DNA from: Gongronella butleri
Taxonomy: Eukaryota; Mucoromycota; Mucoromycetes; Mucorales; Cunninghamellaceae
Direction of reading: 5' to 3'
Assembly: GCA_025201375.1 (NCBI GenBank)
Contig: JAIWZP010000057.1
Coordinates: 117,340 to 181,339 of the forward strand
DNA: 64,000 bases
Shown here: positions 49,971 to 63,047 of the stretch, piece by piece
How the letters are laid out: each line of letters starts with the position of its first letter
Position numbering within the stretch: the stretch's first letter is position 1
Translations under genes and position numbers: made by a program
The notes under the pieces: model-generated
Seen by the model: only the letters and a program-made list of their open reading frames with translations
Databases searched by the model: none
What the model was told of the DNA's origin: nothing

Positions 49971-52209
49971 ATGAATCGCGAAACAACGACACGGGATTAT
50001 CCACCCAGCATAAGCAGCGATCTTTCATCTGGTGCGGGCTCGAGCCACACGTTTCATGAAATCAGCATTGAGGATGCAAAGCTAGAAATAGACGGGTCAG
50101 CCGGCACGCCTGCCAAAACGTCCATGATGGCATGGATAGCTCTTTTTTTTCTGGTCTTTTTGCGCACGTCGGTGTCCATTTTCAACAATACCTTTAGCCC
50201 AATACCAGCCGTCACCGCGGATTACTTACACGTCGATCTCACCGCCATCAATTGGCTGTTCAATTCGCAAGGCATCGTGTACATTGTCGTCAGCTTCGGC
50301 ACATCGTGGATGTTTGAGCGCCTTGGTGTCAAGGCATCGGTAAGTGCGCGTAAAAAAAGAGCATGCAGGGCAAGAAATCAAGGTCCGCTCACTGTTATTT
50401 TCCCTTTTTTTGCAGCTGATCTTGGCTGGCGGCACCATCACACTAGGCTGCTGGATCCGCTGGATTGCCGTGCGCATCCAGCCGCCATCTTTTGCCTTGC
50501 TTATGGTGGGGCAAGTGATTGCAGGCATCAGCAGTCCCATCACTCTGAATATCATGACAAAGGTATACAAAAAAAAGGGAGTTTGGCTAGTCTCGATAGC
50601 CATTTGAGTCTCGTTTCCGTCCTCACACGCTGTTTCAGTTCGCCTCCGTGTGGTTCACAGAAGACAGGCGAGCAACGGCCGGCATGTTTGTTGGTAAGAA
50701 TTTGCAAATTTCCCACAAACGGCATTGCCGTCGATATATCGTAGCTCTCACAGCGCCTTTTTTTCTTTTTCTGTTCATTTAGCCGCGAATTATGGTGGCA
50801 TCATTGCAATGTTCTTAATGCCTGCCGTAGCCACTGGCGCGGATCGCATCGAGTTCACTGTACGGGACGGGACGCAAAATGAGCCATTGTGACATGAATT
50901 GATTCCCTTGTTTTCATGATTTTAGATCATCATGGTGGCTGTGATTGCATCTGTCGCGTCCCTCCCACATCTTTTCCTTCCTTCGCGGCCCAAGCAGTCG
51001 CCCGCGCCTTTTTTGGGCGATGACCATCAGCAACAGCAGCAGCAGCAGATGAGTCTATGGAAGGCAACCCTGACGTTGATGAAAAATGTGCATTTTTGGG
51101 TGTTGTGCGGGATTCACAGCATCAATGTGGGTCTTTCCATCTCATGGGGCGGCCTGTTCAACCAGGCCATCACGCCTTACGGCTATACCAATGCAGATGC
51201 CGGCAACATGGTGGCGGTGGGTCTTGTGGCAGGCACATTAGGCTGCTGTAAGATCTTTTTATATGGCCAAAACACGGAATGCGATCGAAAAAGAGGAGCG
51301 AATTGAGCACATACGAAGGGTGCATCGGAGGCGACAGAGACCGAGATGTGCATGAATGCTGACTGTGCCTCCTTTTTTCGCCTTTTTTTTTATATACAGT
51401 GATTGCTGGGCCAATTTTGGATACTACCAAGAAACATATCCTCTTTTTAAAATTAATGACGCCTTTAATGTGTAGCACCTATGTGGCCATGGTCTTTATT
51501 AGTAAGTCTGTGAAATGGAGATTGTGGACGCGAATTTGGTGCGCAATTGACGCGAAAACGACGCGCCTTTTCCTTTTCTCTCAGTCCGCAAAGAAGCGTT
51601 TGCTGCCATCATGTACGTCAATGGCCTGAATCAATTTTTTCTCTCCTTTATGGTTCCAGTGGTGATTGAGCTGGGCGTCGAAGGTATGATAGATGAGAAT
51701 TGGAAGCGTTGGAAGGGTGGGAACCCGATCAATGCAGGGTGCAACCTGTCAGTTTCTGTTTGACTCATTTTTTTTTTTTTTTTTGGATTTTGATCTTAGC
51801 GACGTATCCTATACCCGAGTCGATTAGCACCTCGATTCTCTGGCAATTGGCTCAGGCTGTCGGGTTTGTGCTTGTGCTTGTTATGGACAATTTCCGCGAT
51901 CCAAAGGGGACGCCAGCCAACAACATGCATCGCGGCCTGATCTTCCAAGCGGCGATGTCCGGCGCATGTGTGCTTCTCGCATTTGTGTACATGGGCCCCA
52001 TGCTACGCAGCAAGGCGTATCAAGAGCAATTGCAGCAGCGCGATGCACTTTTGACGCCGCCCACATCAAAGACGCTTTACACGCCAACCTCACAGGACGA
52101 CGATGCCATCCTTTGGAACAAGACACTTTTGCCCACACAGCCCCAGCACCATCGCATGAATAGTACCGAAACCATCTCAGTTGCCATTGCAAATGAACCA
52201 AAAGAATAA
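49971..52209 (+). CDS. Major-facilitator transporter, FLVCR-like
   Basis: Eight exons: 49971-50339, 50416-50562, 50639-50693, 50783-50859, 50926-51247, 51400-51501, 51585-51683, 51800-52209; 526 residues. About twelve hydrophobic segments separated by a central cytoplasmic loop with a short polyQ (DDHQQQQQQQMSLWKATL). The FLVCR/DIRC2-like features are the early SPIPAVTADYLHVDLTAINW LFNSQGIVY, GQVIAGISSPITLNIMTKFA then SVWFTEDRRATAGMFVAANY (the W-F-x-x-x-x-R-x-T-A motif), and ATYPIPESISTSILWQLAQA in the eleventh-helix region. Animal FLVCR proteins move choline, ethanolamine or haem; the fungal substrate is not predictable. The N-terminal 45 residues are hydrophilic. It converges with the cystathionine beta-lyase gene (252 bases between stops). 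Confidence 0.8.
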
Positions 52210-52461
52210 AAAAAAAAGAACGACATGATGCAATTGCTCTGATTTTTTTTTTTTTTTAGTTTGACAGATACATAAAAAAAGCTATACACAAGAAAAGGAG
52301 AGAAGGATCTTTCGGCAGACACGGGCAAGAGATATCATTGCTAATTAGAAGGAATGGGGGGGGGGAGTGCTGATGTCTACATTTTTTTTTTGTTTCACGA
52401 TCAAGAATCCAAGATGTCGTGAGGGTGAAAAAAGAAGGGGGATCGAGAAGTTTTGCATGGA

Positions 52462-53583
52462 TTAGGTAGAAGACGCGGCAGGCTTTTCTTCGACGACGCC
52501 GGCCGAGATGAGAGCCTGTTCGAGGTCATCGATGAGGTCGTCTACGTGCTCAATTCCGACGCATAGCCGAATGACATCTTCGGGCAAAGCGCGCTCGGCG
52601 CGTACACTAGCGGGGATGGAGGCATGGCTCATGCGGCAGGGCATGCTAATGAGCGAATTGACACAACCAAAGGACACGGAGATGCTCCACAGCTTGGCGG
52701 CCTCGACAATGCGCTCCGAAATGCCAATGTCGCCTGTCTCAAAGCTGAGGACGGCACCAGGGCCCGTGGTGATGCGCTTGTGCAGTTCGTATTGCGGGTG
52801 TTTCTTGGATCCCGGGTAGTGCACTTTGAGCCCGTGGTGCTCCAAATATTGGCAAATGCGAATGGCACTTGCTTGCTGCTTGTCCATACGCACCGCCATC
52901 GTCTTAATACCCCGCAGCAACAGCCACGAATCAAAGGGACCAAGACCACAGCCCGTCGCATTGATCACATAGTACAATTGCTAGAGGAGAAAATTAAAAA
53001 AAAATTGAAAAAAGGGAGGGAAAAAAACAGAACATGAGCGTCTTTTTCTCTCTTTTTTTTTTTTTTTTTCTTCGTCCATTGACTTACATCCGCCAGATCC
53101 TCACGCTTGGTGCCCAACACACCAGCCATGAGATCGTGGTGGCCAGAGAGGTACTTTGTGCCCGAGTGGTACTCGATATCGACACCCATTTCGAGGGGGC
53201 GCATGAGGTAAGGGGACATCATGGTGTTGTCGACAACGACGAGGGCATTGGGGCACTTTTCCTTGACGTGGCGTGTGATGGCGGGGATATCGGCGATCTT
53301 GATGAGCGGGTTGGTCGGCGTCTCGAGAATCACCAGGCGCGTCTTGACCGGGTCCAGGTACGTAAGGATCGAATCGGCGCGCGTCGTGTCAATGTGATGC
53401 GTCTTGATGTTTTGCGACTTTTGCAAAAATTCAAGAAGGCGGTTGGTGCCGCCGTACAGATCATCGCCAACAATGATCTCTTCGCCACTGCGTACCAGGC
53501 GCGCAATCACATCCAATGCACTCATGCCGCTGGTCACGGCAAGCGCACGCTTGGCGCCCATCACCTTGGCAAGGTGGTTCTCT

Positions 53584-53620
<37 letters not shown>

Positions 53621-53889
53621 ATGAGCTGGCCATTTTTTTAATTTTTGGCCTCTATCGACCCATTGAGCGACATTGGACGTCGCCAGAGGCCCATTTGCTG
53701 CTTACCAAGCTGCGTGCGTGTGGGGTTGCCACTGCGAGAGTAGTCATATTGGCCACCGGCCGATGCACTCGTCTGCTTAAAAGTGGCCGACTGATAAATA
53801 GGCACGGACGCCGCATGGTGAGGGTCGTCTGGGTTCTCGACCGTGACAACTTGTGTGGCAAAACGATACTGCTTTCCTTCAGAAGACAT
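52462..53889 (-). CDS. Cystathionine beta-lyase (PLP-dependent)
   Basis: Cys/Met-metabolism PLP enzyme, probably converting cystathionine to homocysteine, pyruvate and ammonia. Three exons: 53706-53889, 53088-53581, 52462-52980; 398 residues. Landmarks: YDYSRSGNPTRTQLENHLAK, ALAVTSGMSAL, VGDDLYGGTNRLLEF, LVILETPTNPLIKIADI, VVVDNTMMSPYLMRPLEMGV, and the PLP lysine in HSGTKYLSGHHDLMAG (about Lys204). The KYLSGHHDLMAG form and the GCGLGPFDSWLLLRGIKTM segment favour beta-lyase (Str3-like) over gamma-lyase or gamma-synthase, but substrate choice within this family is hard to fix by eye. The second intron is pyrimidine-rich; the first holds a T run of over 30 bases on the coding strand. Confidence 0.88.
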
Positions 53890-54850
53890 AGTAAAGGGAG
53901 CAAAGGAGATAAGAGGGAAGAATAAAAGAAAAGAACAAGGGAAAAAAAAAAAAAAAAAAAAAAAGACAAGAGGGACGACCCAGCTTTTTCTGCTTTTAAT
54001 TTTGCCGTGCTCTCATTGGCGTCAAGATGACTACCACGCAATTGCAGCCCCGCCACCAGTCCACGGGCCAATCAGAGCAGCAGCGGATGAGTTCATCCCA
54101 ACATCATTGACCCATCACCGATTGCCTCGGTTGCGTGCCCCACAATCTTCCCATCTATAAAAAAAATTCAGGCTGCATGCAGATCTGTTGATGGCGTGTC
54201 GTACGTGCGCAGCCGCAAAAGCCTCAAAAAGAGCAGAATAAAATGTCATCAAAATCAGAAAAGCATCCATTTCACTTTTTTTTTTTGAAAAAGACTCGGC
54301 AACTTGCTGCTTTCTGCAAAACTGGGCAGCGTTGGTTTGCAAAGTGGTGCAGAGCATTCTGTTTGTTTGTGCAAAGGGAGTGTCATCGTGGCCCCTGAGC
54401 GCGCGGTCTCGCGTGAAATGCCGAATTTCCGGGGATAAACACAACTCGACACGTTTGGATCACCCTTGAAACTTAAAGAAGGACACGCCATCAATGGATA
54501 TGTCACGTACGTGCGCTATGCATCGAAGTTGTATTGCGTGGAGGCTCATGCGAACACGTTTAAAATCGCTTATTAAAAAGTTTACCCCTTTCGACGCGTG
54601 TTAAAATCGCGAAAAGCGCGTTTCTTTGCGATCACCAGCCACTGCATATACGCATGGTCGACATGCACAAGAATCATAAATTTCAGGCCGCGCAGGCGTG
54701 CGAGTCATCGAATCATGTATCATGGGCTTCAAAAATGGAAAGGTTTTTGTGCTATTTGCCCTCTTCTGTCCATGAACACTTAACAACATCATAATAATAA
54801 TGTAGAAGGTTGCGCTGCCTATTTACTTTCTGAGCTTCGAAACGATTCAC

Positions 54851-54881
<31 letters not shown>

Positions 54882-56365
54882 ATAGGAAAACTCTAAACGT
54901 AGAAAACAAGAATTACAGTAAAAATGTTTGCTTTGACATGCTGTCGGACGGCGATTGCTTAATTATGTTAGGGCGTTCAGCATCTTTGTGAGACTAATAG
55001 TCTAAATTTCACAGAGATCAAATCATTGTAACCTCCAGAAATCTTAAATTGGTGTGTATGGGATGTTTGATGCTTCACCAGTTGCGACTGGAGCTGGTAG
55101 GCATGACTCTTCCCTTTTATGATTTGATCTTTTACGTTCAGAGTTGCGTGCTGGCGCGATAAAAATGAAGATTGATCAGTTGGCTGTAGATAATTCGAGA
55201 TTTGGGTTATTTTGTTGTTTATTGCTCGATTGTCGACAAATATGCATTGTAAAGGGATATTAACACTTTGAAACGACAACCTCGCGCCTTCTTGTTTAAA
55301 CAAGCCCGCCATTGTGACACTGCAAGCACTTGATGGCGCGCAATGATGATTTTCAAAAATGGCGGATTTTCCTAGGGGTATAGTCGAGGATTGGAAAAGT
55401 GAGACATTTACTTCCTCTAATCGCCACGCCGTTCAATTACATGGTAAACACCTTGTCATAATCAACAGAAATGCAATAAAAAAGGGGTGTCCATTGGCTG
55501 ACTTTCGCGTAAAATGCAAATTGCCTCTTTTTTTCACGTCAAGGTCAAGTCGACGAAAATTGACCACAAATCTGCGAACCAAACACCATCAGAAAGAGCT
55601 CAATCTGCTGCACACGTAGGAATCAATGATCGCTGCAAAAAGCGAGTTCCGGGCAGAATTTGTGCGACCAGCTTTTTGCAGGTCAACTTAGACGCGTGAA
55701 AAACCGCGTCAAACACCGTGATATCCACTCGTTTCTCTCATCAAATCTATGCATCAGGGATGTGTCTTGATGGTGAACGCGTCGACAAAGCTTTAGCGAC
55801 GTATCTTTGTGGAGAAAATCGACAATGAAATTTATTCTAAAATCGTTCATTGCTCAACAACGAGGAGATGGACCGTGCTCTTTTTTGGCATTTTATGCCG
55901 TTTCTCCGTTTGGCTTCTCATGTATGCAAATCTGGCGGAATTCTGAAGACCTGATTTTTCAATTCTTGGTTTGGGTGCTCGACACGACAAAAATTTGTTT
56001 TGCGTGGGACGCGCCAAAAGGCTTTGGGACAGCTGCCCCGATGAGTCCTATTCGGTTATGTCAGCCCAAATATAGTTCACGTTGGGATGCGTTTTGGAGC
56101 GCGGCAAGCCCCTGGACAGCCATTTGCTATTGAAACGGGTAAAAATGGCTGTTTTTCTTATTTATCCCCAGGAATCTTGTCTGAGTGATCTCAAATTCGA
56201 CTCAGATGACGTTGGACACAAGGGCCAGATGCCCACTTTTATAAATGGCGCTCAATGACATGACGCGTCCCATTTTTTTCTCTCTCTCTGACATCCTCTT
56301 ATGAAATTCGCCAAATTTCCATTTATACAAGGTGATCTGGATGAAGCAAGCGAGACTAGGAGGGG
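53890..56365. other. Repeat-bearing spacer
   Basis: Upstream of the lyase gene and downstream of RICTOR. Contains an A run at 54851-54879, AT-rich sequence, and repeat family B copy 3. No gene seen. Confidence 0.55.
55305..56145 (+). repeat. Dispersed repeat family B, copy 3
   Basis: Closest to copy 2 at 37425-38270; same order of landmarks (ACTTGATGGCGCGCAATG, AGGTCAAGTCGACGAAAATT, AGTTCCGGGCAGAATTT, GGTCAACTTAGACGCGTGAA, AATTCTGAAGACCTGA, TTCACGTTGGGATGCGTTTT). It lies in the same orientation as copy 2 and opposite to copy 1. Confidence 0.85.
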
Positions 56366-59300
56366 TCAATGGGCGAGTGAGTCCAGACTGTCGAGTGCGT
56401 CGGGGGTAAAACGGACGTCAAACGCCTCCAGGATATACTTGCGCACTAACGATCTAAAGTGATAGCTGCCAAGCAGCTGGCACACGGCGTAAAAGAGCCT
56501 CACGCTGCGGAATGCATCGCCATGTTGCTGTCGGAGCCTGTAAAAAAAAGAAAGAATAAGGACGTGGTGTTTGCCAAAATGCCTTGTTTTTGGTCTCTTT
56601 ACTTTGCCAGGTTCTTGGATGCCTCATTGGCGAGGATGTGATTGCTCATGTCGCCAATGTTTCTTAGGATGGCGGCGCTGATCGGGTCGTCCGTGATGTC
56701 CTTTGGCAGCTGTGGCGGGTCTGACAGCGTCGGCGTGTACTCCCACTTGCCAATCTATAGACAAGCAAAAAATAAATAAATAAATAAAATGAGCCATTCG
56801 CAAACAACGCTATGATGCGCGACACGTACCGAGAGCACATCGTGGAAGCTGAGGGGCACGCACAAGCCCTCGGGCTCGCCGTCGGTATCGAGAACACCTT
56901 CCCAGCCGAGCTCGCCAAGCAGCTCGACTCCTTGCTGGGTCTTGGCAATCAGGCCCAGCACGTAATAGCACGTGCTACAACGCGTAATAAATAGAAAAAC
57001 GCGTGAGTGACGCGTGTCGTCTGGTGAATTCATTGGATTTACCCTTTTAGTGACAAGATCTCGCAGTGTTCGGCCATATGGACAATGTCCTTGACAATGT
57101 CTTCTTCCTCGAGGAACGGCAGACCGTTGCGCGTGGATCCGATGTTGCCGACGGCCCAAAGGACGGCCTTGAGTTGCTGGACAATGAGCGGATCGTACGC
57201 CTTGTCCCAATTGTCACGGATGTATTGCGTGAACAAGTGGAAATGGCCTTTTTCGCGCAACAGTGCGCATCCTTCGTCCGTCTTGGTCAGCTCGCCGTAG
57301 AAATGTGGTGGCGAAAGCCCGTCACCCGGTTGTCTAAAATGAAAAAAAAAAACAAGATGAGCAACGAAAAAAAAGAAAAAAGAAAAAAAAAACGTACAAT
57401 TGCTCGAAATCGAGCTCAGCATCGATGCGCTCCTCAAAGGGATTGACTTTTTTGCAAGGGGAATTGGCCAAGGCTCTCGCCAGCGAGAGTTCCAGCTGAA
57501 TGACATAGTGCTGATTGCGGAACTATAAGAAGAGAATAAAGAACGCTTAAAATCGTGCGTCCATTGAGAATGATGCTTTTTTTTTTTTTTTTTTACCTCA
57601 AACCACTCATCCATCTCCTTTTCCACGTAATCTAAATTGTTGAGATATCTAAAGCCGGTAGAAGTCGACAAAAACCTAACAAGACGCGAAAAAAAGAGGA
57701 TTAGACGCGACAATTGATTCAAAAAAATATTTTTTTTTTACCTGAGCAGCAGTGGATTGCCAACTTCTCCGAGGTGGCCGAGGCTGGGTCTGCACTTGAC
57801 GAGGAGCTCCAAGAGATCACGGCGGTCACAGGCCTCATCGAGGAGCTGGACGGCCATTTGCGCAACCTCTGGGTGGGTATCGTAGAGCTGTGTGACGAGA
57901 AGGCGGATGATCCAGTCGGTTTGAGTGTGTTCGTCTGCGCGGCGCATGATGTGGCCGACGAGGCGCGTGGCAAAGAGGCGGATGGGGTTGTAACCGGAAG
58001 TCATGATTTTCGACAGGATGACGCGCGGATGGCCGTCCATGGAATAGTCCATGCTTGTGATCATGGCGATCTTGAGGTCGTCCCTGTTCCGTAGTTCCGA
58101 CACCTGATACAGCGCGCTGAACAAGTGGCATTTCTCCATGGCACGCACGCCGTCCTTTTGCTTGGTCAAAATCCCCAAAAGCGTGAAATACCCGCTTGTC
58201 AGCGTGTTGACCATGCGTTCTTTTGAGAAGATGGGATCGGCCACCTGCAATGACACGTCACGGTTCTTAAGCGGGTCCAATTCGTTGAGAGCCGCGGTCA
58301 TGTCGCCCAGTAGCTTGTTTTCCTCCAAATAGCGAACACCGTCGGCATTGCTCAACAAGGTGGAAAGAAGCGTACATCCCGTCTTGACGTACCGGATCAC
58401 ATTGGCGCGAGTCGCGTGAATATCCGAGAATTGGTGCTTAAACGGCCTGTAAAACCCGAGGAGACGTTTGATAAACTTTTTGCCGCGCATGGCCTCGTCC
58501 AGCCTTTTTGGATTGAGCAGTGGGCCCTGAAGTAATTCTGTGATGTTGTCCCAGCTCCACTTGGTATAATCCTTGGTGTTGAGCACCTGTGTGTCTAACA
58601 GCAATTGGCGGAAATGCGTGTCGTCGATGGCATACCCCATTTTAAGTTTGACCTCGTGCACTTTTTCTTGGTTGGAGATCAGCATCGACCCAATTCGACG
58701 CGACGATGGAAGCGCAGAGGCGCCTGCCGTGGCCGCAACGGCCGCAGCGGCAGCAGCAGCGGCCATGGCCGAAGAGGACGATAAACCGAGTCTTTTGCGT
58801 GTGGCGGCTGCATAGCGTGAGCGAGCGCGTGTGAGGCGGTCAATGTGGGCAAGCGCCGCGGTCGCGTTGTGTCTGACCCACTCGTCATCAAAGTTGGACG
58901 CGAGGGCAAAGAGCTTGGGGAGCGATTGGACTTGGATGGCCATGAGCATTGGCAAAAGTCGCGTCGACAATTGCAAAATCTCGCCAATCAGCAGTGTGGC
59001 TTTCCGTGCAAGATACACGTCGTCGCTCTTGACAAGATCAATGAGCGCAGAAAGAATATCGGCCTCGATAAAGATAATAAGCACGACGCAAAGGTGTTGA
59101 TCCAGCATGTTGAGCCGCTCGCGGTTGTTGGCCGATGTGGTTGCCGCCCCGCCACCACCGTGTGCCGTCAGCCACAGTCGCCGCTGGACATCATCGTCGC
59201 GCATCATCATCATCGTCGCATTCCCATTGCCCGATTGGGATGCAGCCGCCGCCGCTGCCGCCGCAGCAGCAGTGGAGGAGGAGGACGCGCCAGCCGTGGT

Positions 59301-61552
59301 CGCATTGCTACTGCCACCTGCTGCGCCACCACCGCGTCCGTCAGGCGCGAGTCCCGGCATCGCTGCTGACAAGTAATCCTCATCGACCATCATCATCATG
59401 CCATGGATCCCGTGCACCTGGTTCTGCTTGGGTTCCGGCGGGTACATCGTGGTCGTGTGCTGCCACCCATTCAAGTAATTGTCGTAATCCTTGGGCAATT
59501 GCACTCGGAAAATGTCCACAAACATGTCTAGCACCATTTTCTGGGACGCGAGGGAAAGTCGAAAAAAAATAAGAAATGAAATTTAGCTTTCTCCCTTTTT
59601 TTTTCTCTCTTTTTTTTTCTTTTACCTTTGTCTCGAGTTCGGGTGTGCGCAGGGCAAGAACGACGGATCGGGCGGCGCGCATATTGTTTGCACACATGTA
59701 CAAGATGCCAGCCCATGTTTTTAGCAAAAACGAGACAACTTTGACGCTGTTTTTGAGTCTTTCTTCGAAATTGGCGCCTTTGCTCGACTCGGTAAACGGT
59801 GCAATCAGAGTCTCGAGCTCGACACCCGGCCTCAGGAAAGCGCGGCGTTCGGGCGTGTCCAAAATGTACACGAGCGCGTAACACAACACCTCGGTCATGT
59901 TCAAATGTCCGTCCAAGAGCGCCTGCATGATCACACGCAGACCGCCCGCACGCACTGTCAATGCAATGTCCAGGACAGCTGAAAACAAGAAAAATAATAC
60001 AAGGAAAAAAAATGAAAAAATTGAAAAAGGCAAATTAGACCTGAAGTTTGCTCCCGTCCCTCTCCCCCCCCTTTTGTGCGTGTGCATTATTACCAAGCTC
60101 AGACAGGATTTCAAGACACACATTGCGGAGGCGGCAGTCTGTTTGCTCTGCAATGGCCGTGATGGCACGCACAATGGCTTGGGGAAGAAATTTGACGCCG
60201 CCAGAGTGCAAAAACGCGCAAATCAGCTTGAGCGCTTGCTCTCGTTCCGGTTCATGGAAATCCGAGTCTCGTGCCATTGCCCTATAATTTTTTTTTAAAA
60301 AAAAACAAGGGCGGATGAGATTGACGCATTGCGGCGTGTCGATCAGCAGAGGAGCGCGTACCTGACAATAAATATATCCATACGCAGCTGCATCATCCAT
60401 TCCACGTCGGCCGGGGTATCCACAAGGTGCCGTAGTGCGCGTAGACCGAGGACGCGCACCTCGCGATTGGGACTTGCAATGCATTGTCGGAGGCTGGCAC
60501 CCAAAAAAAAAAAAAAAAAAGAAAAGAAAACAAGAAAATGAGGAAAACGAAAGCGACGCGACGCGACGCGTTTTTGGTCGACAAAAGCGACGCGACTTAC
60601 CAGGTAATCAGCTTCTTTTTGAGATAATAGACGTCAATGTCGGCTGTGTTCTTCAATATCCGCACGAGGACCTCGAGCGAGTCCATCTTTGCTTCTTTGA
60701 GCGAGGGCTGGGCGGCATTGTCGTGAGCGGATGCCTTGGAGGGCGACATGGCCTTCCATTCGTCCACTGAGAGCTGGTCGGCAATATTGCGCAACCGCTC
60801 CTCCAGCGGCAGCGCATCTTTTAAAGAAAAATAAAAATAAAAAAAAGGGCGACAAAAAGTTGAGCATGGCAATTGGGATCATGTGCGAGTTGTTCGGGGC
60901 TTACCGTCATCTGGAAAGGTGGTATTGTGCTGTTGCTTTTGTCTGTTTTTTGGTGAGCTGTTTGACCTTGGTTTGCCGGTCGTCTGCTGTTGTTGTGGGG
61001 GCTTTAGCTTGGCGGATGCTGGAAATCCGTGGTGAAGAGGATACTTGTGCTTGCGCAGGAGCTCCAGCACCCCTGAGTCGTTGTTGCCTTGGCGAACAAA
61101 AGAAAAAAAGGGTTAAGAGAAGAGGCTCCTTTTTTCATTTTAATGCTCCTTTTACCCGCTGCTAGCCTTAGCTCATCAATGCGCTTGACGAGGGATAGAA
61201 TGGTGGCACTGTAGCTGTCGAGTTGCGTTTCCAGGTCCTTTGTGCGCTTCTTGTCCTTGAGGTACGCCTCCAGCATATTCTCAACGCCCAGCTTCATCTT
61301 CCTCTCGCGATCCAGCAGCGTCAGCCACTCTTCCAGCTAAAATTGAAGTGTCAGCACCCTTGTCGACCTGTTTTTCACGCGTTTTACCTTGGCCAGATCC
61401 GGCTTGGCGGGCATGGGGGGTGGAGGAGGTGGTGGAGGTGGAGGTGGAGGCGGAGGTGGGGCAGCGGGAATGGAGGCGTCCATCAAAAAGGGTGGGTCGG
61501 ACGCGTGTGAGCTGCTGGGTATGGTCGACGTGTTGGAGTGTGCAAGCGACAT
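56366..61552 (-). CDS. TORC2 subunit RICTOR (Ste20/Avo3/pianissimo family)
   Basis: Scaffold subunit that defines TOR complex 2. Fourteen exons: 61388-61552, 61156-61336, 60905-61087, 60601-60817, 60362-60493, 60094-60281, 59626-59978, 57742-59540, 57597-57675, 57398-57522, 57043-57333, 56830-56974, 56603-56754, 56366-56537; 1,393 residues. N terminus: a polyproline run of 14 then a coiled coil (LEEWLTLLDRERKMKLGVEN). Helical-repeat RICTOR N-terminal region: REVRVLGLRALRHLVDTPAD, DFHEPEREQALKLICAFLHS, LNMTEVLCYALVYILDTPER. The diagnostic block is DDTHFRQLLLDTQVLNTKDY TKWSWDNITELLQGPLLNPK in exon 8, followed by FLSTSTGFRYLNNLDYVEKE, GLSPPHFYGELTKTDEGCAL and WAVGNIGSTRNGLPFLEEED. A Ser/Ala/Gly/Met-rich low-complexity insert lies in exon 8 (59190-59400). 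It is a fungal-length protein, shorter than animal RICTOR. Confidence 0.94.
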
Positions 61553-62637
61553 GCCGTCTGTAGATTGCCTCAAGGAATACAGGGGGGAAATGCACAAATG
61601 GCAAACAACTAGAGAAGAACAGGTAAAAAAAAAAAAAAAAAAAAAAAAGAAAAAGAAAAAGGTGGAGAAACGCAAGGGAAAAAAGAAAAGAGACCGCCCT
61701 TTTTAGGTAACACAAGGGACACACCCCCTTTTGTGCCCCGCCATGCTGATGCGTGCTGCAGAATCAATCGCTTAAAGTTTAGGCGGGTCATTGATCCAAG
61801 ATGGGTTTGCGACAAAAGAACGCGCCGTGTAGCGACGCGATAGCTTCAAACTTCAACATCTTGTTGAAGCTATAGATCCCCAGCACTACCAATCCCTCCC
61901 CCTTAAAAAAAAAAAAGACCGCCAAGAACGCATCAATGGTCTTCAAAGATGCGTCTTTTGCTGGATGATCAAAATTCTCCACTTTACAATGCAATTGAAC
62001 CGAATAAAATTAAAAACTTCGTCATATTATACACCAACACGCGTCAAAGAACCGTCATCGCACAAAATAAATGATCAGTAAATTGGGCAACCAGAAAGCT
62101 TTTGACTAGCTCCTGTGTTCCTAAATGAGGCGAAAGAATAAAACTGCGGAAGGTCGCAACCCGTGATGCACCCAGCCTTTTGAAATATATTACACAAATA
62201 CGTGCGAAAAATATATCATACATGAACCTAGAGCTTTATGGGGAGTATCCTTCACAGCATTCAGCAAAGAATTTCAGAGTAGGTAATCAATGGCCAAAAC
62301 GCCAAATCCCGTAAAAACGCACATTTTGTCGCCCATGGGCCCTGGACGCGGATTGATCCAACAGTACTTGCTACACCTCCTCTCAAATTTGGTGGGGGAA
62401 ATTACTGCAAACATGAAGCGCGTTGTTTGAAAATCAATCAATCAACCAGTATATGTGCGAGGAAATGCACAAAAAAGCGCGATTTTCATCCGTTGTTATG
62501 ATATTGATTTTTGCACGCAAATATGATACGGTATAATAGTGTCCATGTTTTTCAATCTCAGTGGAAAAAAAACTAAGAGCTATTATTTCAATGCCTGAAA
62601 ATCGCGCTAAACTGCATAAAAGCGTACAACACATACC
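61553..62637. other. RICTOR upstream region and AT-rich spacer
   Basis: The T-rich leader on the minus strand lies at 61553-61680 (A run at 61625-61648 on the + strand). From 61780 to 62637 the sequence is AT-rich and gene-free. Confidence 0.5.
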
Positions 62638-63047
62638 TACATTGGCGTCAAGGTCTCTTCAAGCGGGAGCATAAGCGGCTCGTTATCGTCGTTGTTGTCG
62701 CTGGACTTCATGTCTGCCCCGCCGCCAACAGAAAGGCCTGTGTCCTTGTCCATGTCCTTGTCAGCAGCATCGTCGTCATTGGCATCCTTAGCAGACGATG
62801 ACGAGGCCGGTTCAGGGATAGCGGGTGCCTGGCGACGAGCACGCCGCTTCCGAGCAGCCGACTACTTGCGAGACTTGCGAAAGCGGCGGCGGCCAGGGAC
62901 AGCAAGACCATCTTCCTCATCCTCGCTGCTGGAACCGTCGCTAATTGTCGTCACGTAACTGTGGTTTGCAGTCGTGTACTTGTGAAGCCGCCCGTCCTCT
63001 CTGAGAGCAATGGACGTAATACGGCGGGAATTACGGGCTCTAGGCAT
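62638..63047 (-). pseudogene. Small acidic/basic reading frame split by one in-frame TAG
   Basis: From ATG 63047 a frame reads MPRARNSRRITSIALREDGR ... SSSEDEEDGLAVPGRRRFRK SRK and stops at TAG (62862-62864). The same frame continues open after the stop for a further 75 codons with similar composition (SAARKRRARRQAPAIPEPAS, DANDDDAADKDMDKDTG, LPLEETLTPM) and ends at TAG near 62638, just before a GTATGT donor-like sequence. No intron of normal size removes the first TAG in frame. It may be a recently broken gene, a 61-residue protein with a 3' UTR of biased composition, or part of an unseen spliced gene. No family recognised. Confidence 0.4.

Noticed and set aside
52508..53585. Plus-strand frames opposite the cystathionine beta-lyase
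   Set aside because: Antisense to well-conserved PLP-enzyme exons.
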